The translations under genes and the position numbers were made by a program. DNA of 49,020 nt, from NCBI GenBank assembly GCA_002705995.1, contig PAJI01000013.1:123449-172468 (forward strand). The letters run 5' to 3'. Position 1 is the stretch's first letter; each line of letters begins with the position of its first letter. A model generated the notes under the pieces. That model did not search any database. It was given only the letters and a program-made list of their open reading frames with translations, and was not told the DNA's origin. This document shows, piece by piece, positions 7,039-14,352 of the stretch. Source of the stretch: Crocinitomicaceae bacterium. GTDB taxonomy: Bacteria; Bacteroidota; Bacteroidia; Flavobacteriales_G; Salibacteraceae.

Positions 7039-7977
7039 GTGTCAGAAATCGATCCCAAAAAAGCACTATCAGCCATTTGGCTAAATGAATACAGCGTTAA
7101 GGTTATTGTTCCTAAAAACCTTGTGTTCAAAGTGCGTCTTCTAAAGAAGATGTGGGAAAGCCTTAATAACATCGATTCTAAAACAGAAAGAGATAAACTT
7201 CTAGGTAGTGTATGTCAAGGTTCTTCAACTAGAGCTATTCAAGGGTATAGAAAAACTAATTGGAAAGTTGAAGAGAATAGCCGTGTTAAAATCAATCATG
7301 AAGATTGGAATCAATCATTTGACGTATACCTCACCTCTGTTGATCGTAAGAAACGATATTCATTCACATTCAATGATCAAGTCGAGTCCCTTAAAATATC
7401 CGATACTGTAGAGGAAAAAGTAAATGCAATAACGATCCAAAAGGTAGCAGAGCGCAAAAGACAAATTGAGGAAAGCTATCAGGAAATTGAAATTAATTCA
7501 GAAGAAGAACGAGAAGAGATTGCAAGAAATATACTTCTTGACTACTCTACCGGTATGATGGATATAACAGAGGCGTGTATGCGAAATAACCTACGTTATA
7601 GTGTTTTCACTCAATGGATATTCACGTCACCTGTTATTAGGGAAATGTTCAATGAGGCAAGAAATATTCTAAGTGCAGTATTCACTGTACGAATGGAAAG
7701 AAATATTGATAGACTGATATTAGAGAAGCTTGAAACCGGATTTACTAAGGTCGAAAGAATCAAATATGATTATGTGACAGATACAGAATCACTTGAAACT
7801 ATTCCAGTAGAAGAAAGTAAAATAGAGGAGCATAAAGAGATCACAATTACTGAGTTAACAAATCTACGTAAGTTGCTAGGTGACTATGATCCTCTCAAAT
7901 CTAAATTACCTAACGAATTCAAAGATTGGTCAGAAGAGAAGCTTAAAAAGTTTATTGGAGAGTCAAGCAATAAATAA
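7039..7977 (+). CDS. candidate terminase small subunit (HTH protein), 312 aa
   Basis: The central segment 'ILLDYSTGMMDITEACMRNNLRYSVFTQWIFTSPVIREMFNEARNI' (about residues 170-215) matches the pattern of phage small-terminase HTH domains: helix, glycine, 'acy...g', then W, then 'F..AR'. It is preceded by a charged coiled-coil-like stretch (about 130-168) and followed by an acidic region (about 245-275). GTG 7039 is the likely start; ATG 7150 is an alternative. A small terminase subunit recognises the packaging site and feeds DNA to TerL. Its distance (10 kb) from TerL at 17788 is unusual, so it could instead be another HTH DNA-binding protein. Confidence 0.55.
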   Translation: MSEIDPKKALSAIWLNEYSVKVIVPKNLVFKVRLLKKMWESLNNIDSKTERDKLLGSVCQGSSTRAIQGYRKTNWKVEENSRVKINHEDWNQSFDVYLTSVDRKKRYSFTFNDQVESLKISDTVEEKVNAITIQKVAERKRQIEESYQEIEINSEEEREEIARNILLDYSTGMMDITEACMRNNLRYSVFTQWIFTSPVIREMFNEARNILSAVFTVRMERNIDRLILEKLETGFTKVERIKYDYVTDTESLETIPVEESKIEEHKEITITELTNLRKLLGDYDPLKSKLPNEFKDWSEEKLKKFIGESSNK

Positions 7978-7986
7978 TTATTGTTG

Positions 7987-8051
7987 TTGTTGCAAAATAC
8001 ACAAGATTGTGTATTTTTGAGTCAAGTTAATCAATTATAACTCTCAACTAT
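7987..8051 (+). promoter_or_regulatory. leader module 2: promoter with AAATACACAA palindrome
   Basis: TTGTTG (7987-7992), a 19-nt spacer and TATTTTTG (8012-8019) form a Bacteroidetes promoter. A perfect 10-bp-arm palindrome AAATACACAA-GA-TTGTGTATTT (7995-8016) overlaps it; followed by a T run it could also act as terminator of the upstream gene. Then come the CAATTATAA and CTCTCAACTAT repeats, and ATG 8052. The TTGTGTATTTTTG core recurs at 46690-46702. Confidence 0.7.
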
Positions 8052-8522
8052 ATGATAGCTAGACCATTTTCAGAATTGGCAAACACTGAATATCCAGTTC
8101 TTACATACCCAGATAGAGGAAAAGAAAAAACGGATAAAGTACTTCATTTATTTACTAGGTTTCAAGATTTACAAAGAACATTCACAGAAGGGCTTTCAAA
8201 AGATAAGTTTATAAGGACTTTCGAAGGTTTTAAAGGGCTAAATAAGTTGCCAGAAGGTATTTTGCCAATTGGTGAGTTTAATATCCCTAACGGGGCTTTT
8301 GCTGTAATAAGTGAAGATGGCAAAACACTTATCTATATAACACAGAGAACTATTGATTTTGGGTGCCGTAGAAGTTCTAAAGTACCTTTTGAATTAAAGT
8401 TCACTACTTCTTTCCTATATCAGAATGGATGTATTGATTTAGATACATTCATACATGCATGTAGGCAGGTGAAAAACTGCTCCCTTACATTCACATTAGA
8501 TTTTACTAAACGCTTTTTGTAA
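8052..8522 (+). CDS. hypothetical protein, 156 aa
   Basis: The start is set by the repeated leader that runs into ATG 8052. It is a soluble mixed alpha/beta-looking protein (ARPFSELANTEYPVLTYPDRGKEKTDKVLHLF...) with three cysteines in the last third, not in zinc-finger spacing. No domain recognised. Its stop codon lies inside the hairpin of the next leader (8510-8528), so its 3' end and the regulatory element of the next gene are superimposed. Confidence 0.7.
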   Translation: MIARPFSELANTEYPVLTYPDRGKEKTDKVLHLFTRFQDLQRTFTEGLSKDKFIRTFEGFKGLNKLPEGILPIGEFNIPNGAFAVISEDGKTLIYITQRTIDFGCRRSSKVPFELKFTTSFLYQNGCIDLDTFIHACRQVKNCSLTFTLDFTKRFL

Positions 8523-8565
8523 AGGCGTAACAATTCTCTCAATTATAAATTCTCAATTATTAAAC
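8510..8565 (+). promoter_or_regulatory. leader module 3: hairpin plus CTCAATTAT repeats
   Basis: Hairpin ACGCTTTT-TGT-AAAGGCGT (8510-8528) overlaps the stop codon of the preceding gene. It is followed by CTCTCAATTATAA (8536-8548) and TCTCAATTAT (8551-8560), then ATG 8566. The ACG...CGT closing pairs are kept as in modules 1 and 5, while inner arm bases differ with pairing retained. Confidence 0.6.
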
Positions 8566-8796
8566 ATGGCAGTACTAACTGTAAATGTTTCGCTTATATG
8601 CCGCGAATCGAAAAAGAAAATAGAAGGTTTTACAAGTCAAATGACAAGAGATGAGGTTTTAGAACACCTCAACATGTACAAAAAAACATTTGACATGCAT
8701 TCGAAATGCTTCTACAAACTAGATGGAGGCGTGGAAATATTCTTACTCAATAAGCAATACATTATCATAGGTAAGGCCTTAAAATTAACAACATGA
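8566..8796 (+). CDS. hypothetical protein, 76 aa
   Basis: The start is fixed by leader module 3. It is a small protein opening with a hydrophobic strand (AVLTVNVSLICRES), followed by a helix with basic residues and a C-terminal strand (YIIIGKALKLTT). Two cysteines lie outside any CxxC motif. It overlaps the next gene by 4 bp (ATGA). It is too short to assign a fold; function unknown. Confidence 0.65.
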   Translation: MAVLTVNVSLICRESKKKIEGFTSQMTRDEVLEHLNMYKKTFDMHSKCFYKLDGGVEIFLLNKQYIIIGKALKLTT

Positions 8797-9002
8797 TCAT
8801 GTCGTTAGAAACAAAGATCAGAACTATTGATAAAGCTGTATTTGTTCTGGTAACCGTATTGATATTTTTTGCAGCGTATATCCATAATTATGCAATTACC
8901 ACCATTCGAAACCCATTAGAATGGCCTTTGCCACTTTTCGTATTGACAATAGTGTTAGTCGCTGTTGTAGCATATGCAGCATACATTTTAATCGTGAAAT
9001 AA
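8793..9002 (+). CDS. small inner-membrane protein with two TM helices, 69 aa
   Basis: Two hydrophobic segments are evident: about residues 15-33 (AVFVLVTVLIFFAAYIHNY) and about 45-67 (LPLFVLTIVLVAVVAYAAYIL), joined by a short loop with R-N-P-L-E-W. The N-terminus carries K/R residues, suggesting it stays in the cytoplasm. The size fits a holin, superinfection-exclusion protein or other small phage membrane protein. The early-region position and absence of a lysin neighbour argue mildly against holin, and a clearer holin lies at 44811. It is coupled to both neighbours by overlaps (ATGA, and 1 bp). Confidence 0.7.
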   Translation: MIMSLETKIRTIDKAVFVLVTVLIFFAAYIHNYAITTIRNPLEWPLPLFVLTIVLVAVVAYAAYILIVK

Positions 9003-9265
9003 TGAGGATAATCACACCGGCACAAGCTACAGTGAAACTAAAAGGATTCATTGAACGTGTAGATAGAATCAAAGCAGATTCATACAAGAGAAAGGCTTCT
9101 AAAACATACGACAAGAAAACGATACTGTGGGAAATGAGTAGAGTTGGTTTATGGGCTTCAATAGCAAAGTTTAGTAAGAATTCAGACAATGCACAAAATG
9201 TAATAGATAGAGTGAAAAATGCTCACCTATTTGTCTCAAATATGATTTTCGATGGAGAGCTTTGA
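9002..9265 (+). CDS. hypothetical basic helical protein, 87 aa
   Basis: ATG 9002 overlaps the stop of the membrane-protein gene by one base, so it is preferred over an upstream ATG (8921) that would force a long overlap and poor N-terminal sequence. The protein is basic and helical (AQATVKLKGFIERVDRIKADSYKRK...). No known domain. Its last 14 bp overlap the start of the helicase-methyltransferase gene, so it is translated just ahead of it and may be an accessory factor. Confidence 0.65.
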   Translation: MRIITPAQATVKLKGFIERVDRIKADSYKRKASKTYDKKTILWEMSRVGLWASIAKFSKNSDNAQNVIDRVKNAHLFVSNMIFDGEL

Positions 9266-11756
9266 TAAAAACATACTCTATAAACAGTTTCTTGAATCTA
9301 AGATTATCACAACCCAAAACTATGGGTTTGTTCCTGATACATTACACTCCTCATTATATCCACATCAAAAAGATGTTGTCACGTGGTCATTAGAAGGAGG
9401 TAGACGAGCTATATTTTGCAGCTTTGGGCTAGGTAAAACAGCCATGCAACTAGAAATAGGAAGACAGGTTGTTAAGTATACTAAAAAGCACTTCCTAATA
9501 GGAATACCTCTTGGTGTACTTGGTGAATTTAAAGATGATGCCAAAGATCTGTTTGGTATGAACATTCACTATGTAAGGGATATGGATGATGTGTTCATGA
9601 TAAATGAACCTTCAATTCTGATAAGTAATTACGAAAGGATCCGTGAAGGTAAATTTACACCTGATATTTTCGGAGGTGTTTCCTTTGATGAAGGAGATGC
9701 AATCAGAAATCTTGATACAAAGACTTCTGACTATATCATAAATGAAATGTCAAGAATTCCTTTGCGATTTATTGCTACTGCTACTCCAGCACCAAATGAA
9801 TACACTGAAATTCTAAATTATGCTCATTTCCTAGGTGTGTGTGATAGAGGTCAGGCATTGACTAGGTTTTTTCAACGTGATAGTAAAAAGGCAGGTAATC
9901 TCACCTTATACCCTCATAAAGAACATGAATTTTGGTTATGGGTTAGAAGTTGGGCAATATTCATAGAATATCCTTCTGATTTAGGTTATTCAGATGAAGG
10001 TTATAAACTACCTGATTTCAAGATACACTATCATCAAATTGAATTAAAAGATAGGAAGCTGATTGTTGATCGAGATGATCAGATTAAAATGTTTGCGGAT
10101 GCTAGTAAAGGCCTTTCTGAAGCTGCTAGAGAAAAGAGAGAAAGCTTGTTTGCTCGATGTGTTAAGTCTGTTGAAATAGTAAATAAACATCAGAATGATC
10201 ATTTTATCCTCTGGCATGATTTAGAAGATGAAAGAAAAGTTATTCAAAACTTACTGCCTGGTGTTAATACTGTTTATGGTTCTCAGAAGAATGAGCAAAA
10301 AGAGGAGTTACTAAATCAATTCAAGCACGGTAAATACCAATATCTAGCAACTAAACCTAGTATTGCTGGTGCAGGTTGTAACTTTCAGAAACATTGTCAC
10401 AATGTTGTGTTTGTTGGAATAGGATATAAGTTCAAAGATTTTATTCAAGCAATTCACAGAGTACTTCGATTTGGTCAAATTTTTAACGTTAACATTCATC
10501 TTGTTTATACTGATGCTGAGGTTGAGGTCCTAAAGAAATTAGAATCTAAATGGACCAAGCATAAAGAAATGATTGCTGAAATGACCAACCTTATGCGTAA
10601 ATATGGATTATCACAGCGTGATGCTATCAATGATCTAAAGAGAACTATACAAATAGATCGTGAAGAGGTTTCCGGAGATAAATTCACTTGCATTCATAAT
10701 GATGCTGTTGAAGAGGTTAAAAATATGTCGGATAACAGCTTAGATATGATCTGTTCGTCTATTCCATTTTCTGATCAGTATGAATATTGTGAAAGCTACA
10801 GAGACTTTGGCCACAATAATGGTAATGAAGGGTTCTTCAAGCAAATGGACTACTTAACTCCAGAGCTTTTGAGAATAACTAAACCCGGTAGAGTTGCTGC
10901 AATACATGTGAAGGATAGGATCCAGTACAGTTATCAAAATGGAGTTGGTTTCACATCATTAATAGATTTCTCTGGTTTAACGGTTCAACATTTTGTTAAG
11001 CATGGTTGGCACTTATTAGGTAAACACATTATCACAACAGATGTAGTAAGTGAGAATAACCAAACATATCGATTAGGATGGTCAGAACAATGTAAAGACG
11101 GTACCAAGATGGGTGCCGGTTCTCCTGAATACTTATTGATATTCAGAAAGCCTCCAACTGATATGAGTAATGCATATGCTGATGATCGTGTAGTAAAAGA
11201 TAAGAAGCATTATTCAAGGGGTAAATGGCAATTGGATGCACATGCTCACTGGCATTCTAATGGTAATAGATTATTGACACCTGAAGAATTGAGAAAGATG
11301 AACCTTTCACAAATCGGTAAATGGTGGAAACAATATTGTCAGGAAAATCCCTATGATTACGATACACATGTTAAGCTGTGTGAAACTCTTGATGAAATAG
11401 GTAAGCTACCTTCTAAGTTTATGGCCATACCTCCTCCTAGTAAAAGTGATGGTGTTTGGACTGATATAAACCGTATGCACACTCTTAACACAAGTCAAAC
11501 TAATAGGAAGCAAGAAAAACATGTATGTCCATTGCAGTTTGATATTGTTGACCGGTCAATTATTAGATATAGCAATGAAGGAGATACTGTTTATGATCCT
11601 TTCGGTGGTGTTATGACAGTTCCTTTCAGATGTATCAAATTAAATCGAATTGGAATAGCTACAGAGCTTAATAAAGGGTATTGGAAAGATGGTGTTAACT
11701 ACTGCAGGGAAGCAGAGTACAAAAACTCAATACCCACTCTATTTGACACATTTTGA
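9252..11756 (+). CDS. SNF2-type helicase / DNA methyltransferase fusion, 834 aa
   Basis: A two-enzyme polypeptide. The N-terminal half is a superfamily-2 SNF2-like ATPase: YPHQKDVV (about 36-43), Walker A SFGLGKT (57-63), DEGD (146-149), ATATPAP (about 175-181) and motif VI QAIHRVLRFGQ (399-409). The C-terminal half is an amino-methyltransferase (N6-adenine or N4-cytosine class) with permuted order: catalytic motif IV as SSIPF (502-506) rather than the usual (D/S)PP(Y/F), KPGRVAAIHVKDRI around 558-571, and the SAM-binding motif I DPFGG near the end (782-786). This arrangement is known in phages and mobile elements. It probably modifies phage DNA while tracking along it; target unknown. It overlaps the 87-aa gene by 14 bp. 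Confidence 0.9.
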   Translation: MESFDKNILYKQFLESKIITTQNYGFVPDTLHSSLYPHQKDVVTWSLEGGRRAIFCSFGLGKTAMQLEIGRQVVKYTKKHFLIGIPLGVLGEFKDDAKDLFGMNIHYVRDMDDVFMINEPSILISNYERIREGKFTPDIFGGVSFDEGDAIRNLDTKTSDYIINEMSRIPLRFIATATPAPNEYTEILNYAHFLGVCDRGQALTRFFQRDSKKAGNLTLYPHKEHEFWLWVRSWAIFIEYPSDLGYSDEGYKLPDFKIHYHQIELKDRKLIVDRDDQIKMFADASKGLSEAAREKRESLFARCVKSVEIVNKHQNDHFILWHDLEDERKVIQNLLPGVNTVYGSQKNEQKEELLNQFKHGKYQYLATKPSIAGAGCNFQKHCHNVVFVGIGYKFKDFIQAIHRVLRFGQIFNVNIHLVYTDAEVEVLKKLESKWTKHKEMIAEMTNLMRKYGLSQRDAINDLKRTIQIDREEVSGDKFTCIHNDAVEEVKNMSDNSLDMICSSIPFSDQYEYCESYRDFGHNNGNEGFFKQMDYLTPELLRITKPGRVAAIHVKDRIQYSYQNGVGFTSLIDFSGLTVQHFVKHGWHLLGKHIITTDVVSENNQTYRLGWSEQCKDGTKMGAGSPEYLLIFRKPPTDMSNAYADDRVVKDKKHYSRGKWQLDAHAHWHSNGNRLLTPEELRKMNLSQIGKWWKQYCQENPYDYDTHVKLCETLDEIGKLPSKFMAIPPPSKSDGVWTDINRMHTLNTSQTNRKQEKHVCPLQFDIVDRSIIRYSNEGDTVYDPFGGVMTVPFRCIKLNRIGIATELNKGYWKDGVNYCREAEYKNSIPTLFDTF

Positions 11757-11783
11757 AATTTCAAACTAATAAAACTGATTTAC

Positions 11784-11867
11784 ATGGAATGTGTCATTCA
11801 CGGAGGTCTAGACGAAAACATTGTGGATGAAAAACAACGAGCCTTGCAACTAACGTGCCTAGTATAA
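11784..11867 (+). pseudogene. 27-codon ORF cut off inside the first attC-like element
   Basis: ATG GAA TGT GTC ... codes for MECVIHGGLDENIVDEKQRA and a few more residues, then reaches TAA (11865-11867) in the 5' arm of the stem-loop. The amino-acid pattern looks like the start of a genuine soluble protein. Either an ordinary gene was truncated when the cassette-like array arrived, or it is a remnant cassette ORF, since cassette ORFs often stop inside attC. I cannot find the missing remainder downstream of the array. Confidence 0.4.
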
Positions 11868-11976
11868 AAGCTGGCGGGGAATGAACGGCAAACACTTTCC
11901 CGAAAGCTCAAAACTTACTTAAACATCCGAAGCGGTCAAAAAGACACTGCAACCCCGCTTGATTTTATACTGTGTT
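11852..11976 (+). repeat. attC-like stem-loop 1
   Basis: AAC (11852-11854), a 6-nt spacer, AGTATAAAA (11861-11869) pairing with TTTTATACT (11963-11971), inner CGGGG (11875-11879) pairing with CCCCG (11953-11957), a long imperfect interior, then GTTG (11974-11977). The order AAC / A-rich stem / GC stem / loop / stem / GTTG is shared with two further elements at about 12196-12288 and 15403-15499. It is more GC-rich than its surroundings. Confidence 0.7.
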
Positions 11977-11992
11977 GTGGTGCGTTTTTATT

Positions 11993-12193
11993 ATGGGAAA
12001 AGGATTTGCAATTTTAATTTGGGACGATTGGGGTTCAGGATTGGTCAGAATAAACCCACGACTGTTAGACAATGGGCACACTGACATATATGGCAACCCA
12101 AACAACTGGTTTCCCTACAAAACGGAAGAACAGAAGCAAGAAATGATTAAAGAATTGGTTGGTGATAGTAAATACTATGTTGTGATTGACTAA
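11993..12193 (+). CDS. cassette ORF: hypothetical protein, 66 aa
   Basis: A single small gene between attC-like elements 1 and 2. ATG 11993 lies 16 bp after the GTTG of element 1 and the stop is just before the complementary block of element 2, as expected for a one-gene integron-type cassette. The protein is tryptophan-rich (GKGFAILIWDDWGSGLVRINP...) with a small beta-like N-terminus and an acidic/basic C-terminal helix (EEQKQEMIKELV). No family recognised. The flanking decamers GTTGTGGTGC (11974-11983) and GCACCACAAC (12196-12205) are perfect reverse complements. Confidence 0.7.
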   Translation: MGKGFAILIWDDWGSGLVRINPRLLDNGHTDIYGNPNNWFPYKTEEQKQEMIKELVGDSKYYVVID

Positions 12194-12195
12194 AT

Positions 12196-12288
12196 GCACC
12201 ACAACGGCCTTGATAAAAAATCGGGCGCAAACCTGAACCTTGGAAACTGAGCGCAAACGCTGCCTGCGCCTGTTTTTTATCTTTTGTT
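12196..12288 (+). repeat. attC-like stem-loop 2
   Basis: GCACCACAAC (12196-12205), a 6-nt spacer, GATAAAAAA (12212-12220) pairing with TTTTTTATC (12273-12281), GGCGCA (12224-12229) pairing with TGCGCC (12265-12270), a 4-nt spacer and GTTG (12286-12289). The loop contains a small AGCG-CAAA-CGCT hairpin (about 12250-12261). The 5' decamer is the exact reverse complement of the start of the preceding cassette, which assigns this element to the 66-aa cassette. Confidence 0.75.
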
Positions 12289-12309
12289 GGCAGCAGTTAA
12301 TTCAAGATT

Positions 12310-13146
12310 ATGGAAACATTGAAATTACATCACATTGCACCTTACTTGCCTTATAAGTTAAAGTGCCTAACAGTTGATAAAGGTGAAATAGTAATATCTG
12401 AGCTTAACGCTGCATATTCTGACAACTCCTATACGTTTATGAATATCGTAGAATCTTATAAAGGATTTGAAGACATTAAACCATTATTGAAACCCATGAG
12501 TGCTTTTGATAATGGTTATGTAGCAGAATTAGCTAGATATGTATCTACTATTGACGATAAGTACACTATTGAAAGTGCTTGGACAATGATTGAGGAACGA
12601 ATATCAAAGCCTTTGAATATGCCTTACGTTATTGTTAAGAGATTACTCCGATGGAAATTTGATGTATTTGGATTAATTGATAAAGGTCTTGCTTTGAATT
12701 CAGACTTATTTGTTAATGATCATATTAAAGAGGAAGATTCCGTCTACATTAGGTCAGACAATTACCCTAATACTATCGATCAATTCAAAGCAATTGTTTC
12801 ACCGTATCAGTTTATTGGTAATGAAGTTCGGCCTCAAGATCCTGACGAACACAAGTATGATGAGTGTATAGATAAAACACAATCTAATTCAGATATGGTT
12901 GAAAAGAAAACATGGCCAGAATTCAGGAGTACTGGTCTAGTTTTGATTATTAATCAATTATTACATGTTTTTGGTTGGTCCATTGTTTTTGAAATAGAAA
13001 ATGATGAAGTGAGAAGTGTTTATCCTGCAAGGGTTAAATTTAGAGGGTTTGATAACAAGACTACTTCTTACAATTATCAAAAAGTTAGCGAATACCTAAA
13101 AGAACATGCAAAAGAGCTGCATAATGAAGTAAAAGATCACATTTAA
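12310..13146 (+). CDS. conserved phage hypothetical protein, 278 aa
   Basis: Begins 'LKLHHIAPYLPYKLKCLT', an opening I associate with uncharacterised proteins of Bacteroidetes phages and prophages. A central region (about 85-190) is mixed and charged. The C-terminal part (about 200-275: STGLVLIINQLLHVFGWSIVFEIENDEVRSVYPARVKFRGF) looks like a compact alpha/beta domain. No catalytic motif, signal or membrane segment. It starts 20 bp after attC-like element 2, so it is the first gene of a large cassette-like block; the AT-rich coding style matches the rest of the phage. Function unknown. Confidence 0.75.
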   Translation: METLKLHHIAPYLPYKLKCLTVDKGEIVISELNAAYSDNSYTFMNIVESYKGFEDIKPLLKPMSAFDNGYVAELARYVSTIDDKYTIESAWTMIEERISKPLNMPYVIVKRLLRWKFDVFGLIDKGLALNSDLFVNDHIKEEDSVYIRSDNYPNTIDQFKAIVSPYQFIGNEVRPQDPDEHKYDECIDKTQSNSDMVEKKTWPEFRSTGLVLIINQLLHVFGWSIVFEIENDEVRSVYPARVKFRGFDNKTTSYNYQKVSEYLKEHAKELHNEVKDHI

Positions 13147-13161
13147 ATGTAATTTCATCTT

Positions 13162-13536
13162 ATGAAATATGAATTGATCCACAATGAAAAACAAGAAGGT
13201 GATATATCCGGAGTAGATTTATTACCAATTGAAACTTTCGTGTCTGTTGATATAAAAGAATATGCTCAACATTTTGTGTTTTCTGAATTAAGAGAAGGTA
13301 GCATTTGGACCTACACAATTGAACTTTTAATTTCTGGCCGAAATTGCAAATCAATAGTTAAGGTAACTAACTTTACCCATCCATTGGGAAATGACGAGTC
13401 ATATAGGACTTACGGGGGTGGTACTCAATTAAACTGGATAATCGATGTAGAGGATGATATGATATATTACTTGCAAAATTTAGCAGCTGAAGCTTTGAAT
13501 TATTTCATAAGTGAAACAATGCCAGCCAGTTTTTAA
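13162..13536 (+). CDS. hypothetical protein, 124 aa
   Basis: Follows the 278-aa gene after 15 bp. It is a soluble, beta-rich-looking protein (LPIETFVSVDIKEYAQHFVFSELREGSIWTYTIELLISGRN...) with a conserved-looking 'GGGTQLNWIIDVEDDMIYYLQNLAAEALNYFI' C-terminal segment. It has no assignable family and is part of the same small-gene operon inside the cassette-like block. Confidence 0.65.
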   Translation: MKYELIHNEKQEGDISGVDLLPIETFVSVDIKEYAQHFVFSELREGSIWTYTIELLISGRNCKSIVKVTNFTHPLGNDESYRTYGGGTQLNWIIDVEDDMIYYLQNLAAEALNYFISETMPASF

Positions 13537-13664
13537 AAGCAAAGGAGAATAAAACAGAATCATATCAAAAAATTGATTATATCTATAAGAAGTTGAAATA
13601 CTTGGCAGATTTTTAGATTACTGGGGCACATCAAACGTTAATTTCCTTGGAAAAAGGAGGTGAA
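13537..13664 (+). other. 128-bp gap with an AUG-less open frame
   Basis: One frame from about 13534 to 13615 reads KAKENKTESYQKIDYIYKKL and a few more residues before a stop, which looks coding, but has no ATG, GTG or TTG in a sensible position. It may be a gene remnant or a frameshifted tail of 13162-13536. The gap ends with a strong Shine-Dalgarno (AAAAAGGAGGTGAA, 13651-13664) for the next small gene, rare in this window. Confidence 0.35.
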
Positions 13665-13817
13665 ATGGTTCTAGCAAGTCAAAACCCGCAAGAGTCAAAA
13701 GAAATTTTCAAGCGATTTACAGGCCGTGAAATTGATCTTATTCCAGATGGTGAAAGTGTTGGTTTCATTGTTAAGTTGATTCCAGATAAAAAATGTACAC
13801 AATCGAAAAGCAAATAG
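13665..13817 (+). CDS. very small hypothetical protein, 50 aa
   Basis: ATG 13665 is preceded by AAAAAGGAGGTGAA, one of the best Shine-Dalgarno sequences in the window, in a phage that otherwise relies on AT-rich leaders. The product is MVLASQNPQESKEIFKRFTG then a beta-like segment (REIDLIPDGESVGFIVKLIP) and a basic tail. Its last 25 bp overlap the start of the next small ORF. No function assignable; the ribosome site and codon pattern make it credible as a gene. Confidence 0.55.
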   Translation: MVLASQNPQESKEIFKRFTGREIDLIPDGESVGFIVKLIPDKKCTQSKSK

Positions 13818-13966
13818 CTGATAAGTGGCATTTCGAAGCTTACGAATATGAACTCGAAATTGCTATAGCTAAGTGCAACGAATTGTTTGAAGCATCGCCC
13901 GGACGTTACCGCGTTTTCTCTACTAGAACCAAGAAAAATGTATACAATGTAACCAACGACTTTTAA
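13793..13966 (+). CDS. very small hypothetical protein, 57 aa
   Basis: Overlaps the previous small gene by 25 bp in another frame. The product (MYTIEKQIADKWHFEAYEYE...) is a helical N-terminal half followed by a basic, strand-like segment (PGRYRVFSTRTKKNVYNVTNDF). The pattern of amphipathic helix and ordered C-terminus looks coding rather than random. It ends in TAA before a long AT-rich gap leading to leader module 4. Function unknown. Confidence 0.55.
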   Translation: MYTIEKQIADKWHFEAYEYELEIAIAKCNELFEASPGRYRVFSTRTKKNVYNVTNDF

Positions 13967-14062
13967 ACGTTTCTGAATTCTGCATTGATGCTTTACAATT
14001 AACAGACTTCATTAAACAGGTGACTATTATTTGGATTTTTTTTTCAAAAAACACATCCATTA

Positions 14063-14130
14063 TACACATAATTGTGTAATTTAGCGACACAATTAACAAC
14101 TCTCAACTATAACTCTTAATTATTATTCTT
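14063..14130 (+). promoter_or_regulatory. leader module 4: TACACA palindrome plus CTCAACTAT repeats
   Basis: Palindrome TACACA-TAAT-TGTGTA (14063-14078), then a weak -7-like TAATTTAG (14078-14085), CTCTCAACTATAA (14100-14112) and CTCTTAATTAT (about 14113-14123), ATG 14131. No good -33 box lies at the right distance. The arrangement matches modules 2 and 6 (TTGTGTA core) with slightly diverged repeats. Confidence 0.55.
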
Positions 14131-14352
14131 ATGAAATCTCACTCAAGAGCTAACATTCTTGATGTTATTCAAAAAGTTCAAGAAGCTCAAATTCAAAACG
14201 AAGGTTTATCTCCTCATTTCAATAGAGAAAAATACTGTGGAACTTGTTTGTCACATGATAAAGCAGCTCACCCTGAAACAGATAAGTGCTTTCATTGTGA
14301 TTCTGATAATTGGATAAGTCAACAAGAGTATAATTCAAGATTAGCTAAGTAA
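14131..14352 (+). CDS. small zinc-ribbon-like protein, 73 aa
   Basis: Contains two cysteine knuckles, C-G-T-C at about residues 29-32 and C-F-H-C at about 50-53, with a linker of 17 residues. This is a typical zinc-ribbon layout for a DNA-, RNA- or protein-binding module. The N-terminal 25 residues form a helix (SRANILDVIQKVQEAQIQ). The start is set by leader module 4, and the last base of its stop overlaps the ATG of the next gene. It may be a small phage transcription or nucleic-acid-binding factor; the family is not identified. Confidence 0.7.
   Translation: MKSHSRANILDVIQKVQEAQIQNEGLSPHFNREKYCGTCLSHDKAAHPETDKCFHCDSDNWISQQEYNSRLAK

Noticed and set aside
6902-7084. 60-aa plus-strand ORF over the TGCGAA repeat region
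   Set aside because: It is read through the hairpin and box array, has low-complexity sequence without gene-like pattern and overlaps the better-supported 7039 gene.
7980-8016. AAATACACAA palindrome as a terminator only
   Set aside because: It has a T-run, but the -33/-7 elements embedded in it and the shared core at 46690 favour a promoter/operator; a dual role remains possible.
8921-9001. N-terminal extension of the 87-aa gene
   Set aside because: It would overlap the membrane-protein gene by 82 bp and adds an unstructured Cys-rich segment; ATG 9002 sits on the upstream stop as in other coupled pairs.
11852-12288. Insertion sequence or transposon bounded by the inverted repeats
   Set aside because: There is no transposase and no target duplication; the repeat geometry fits attC-type stem-loops better than IS ends.
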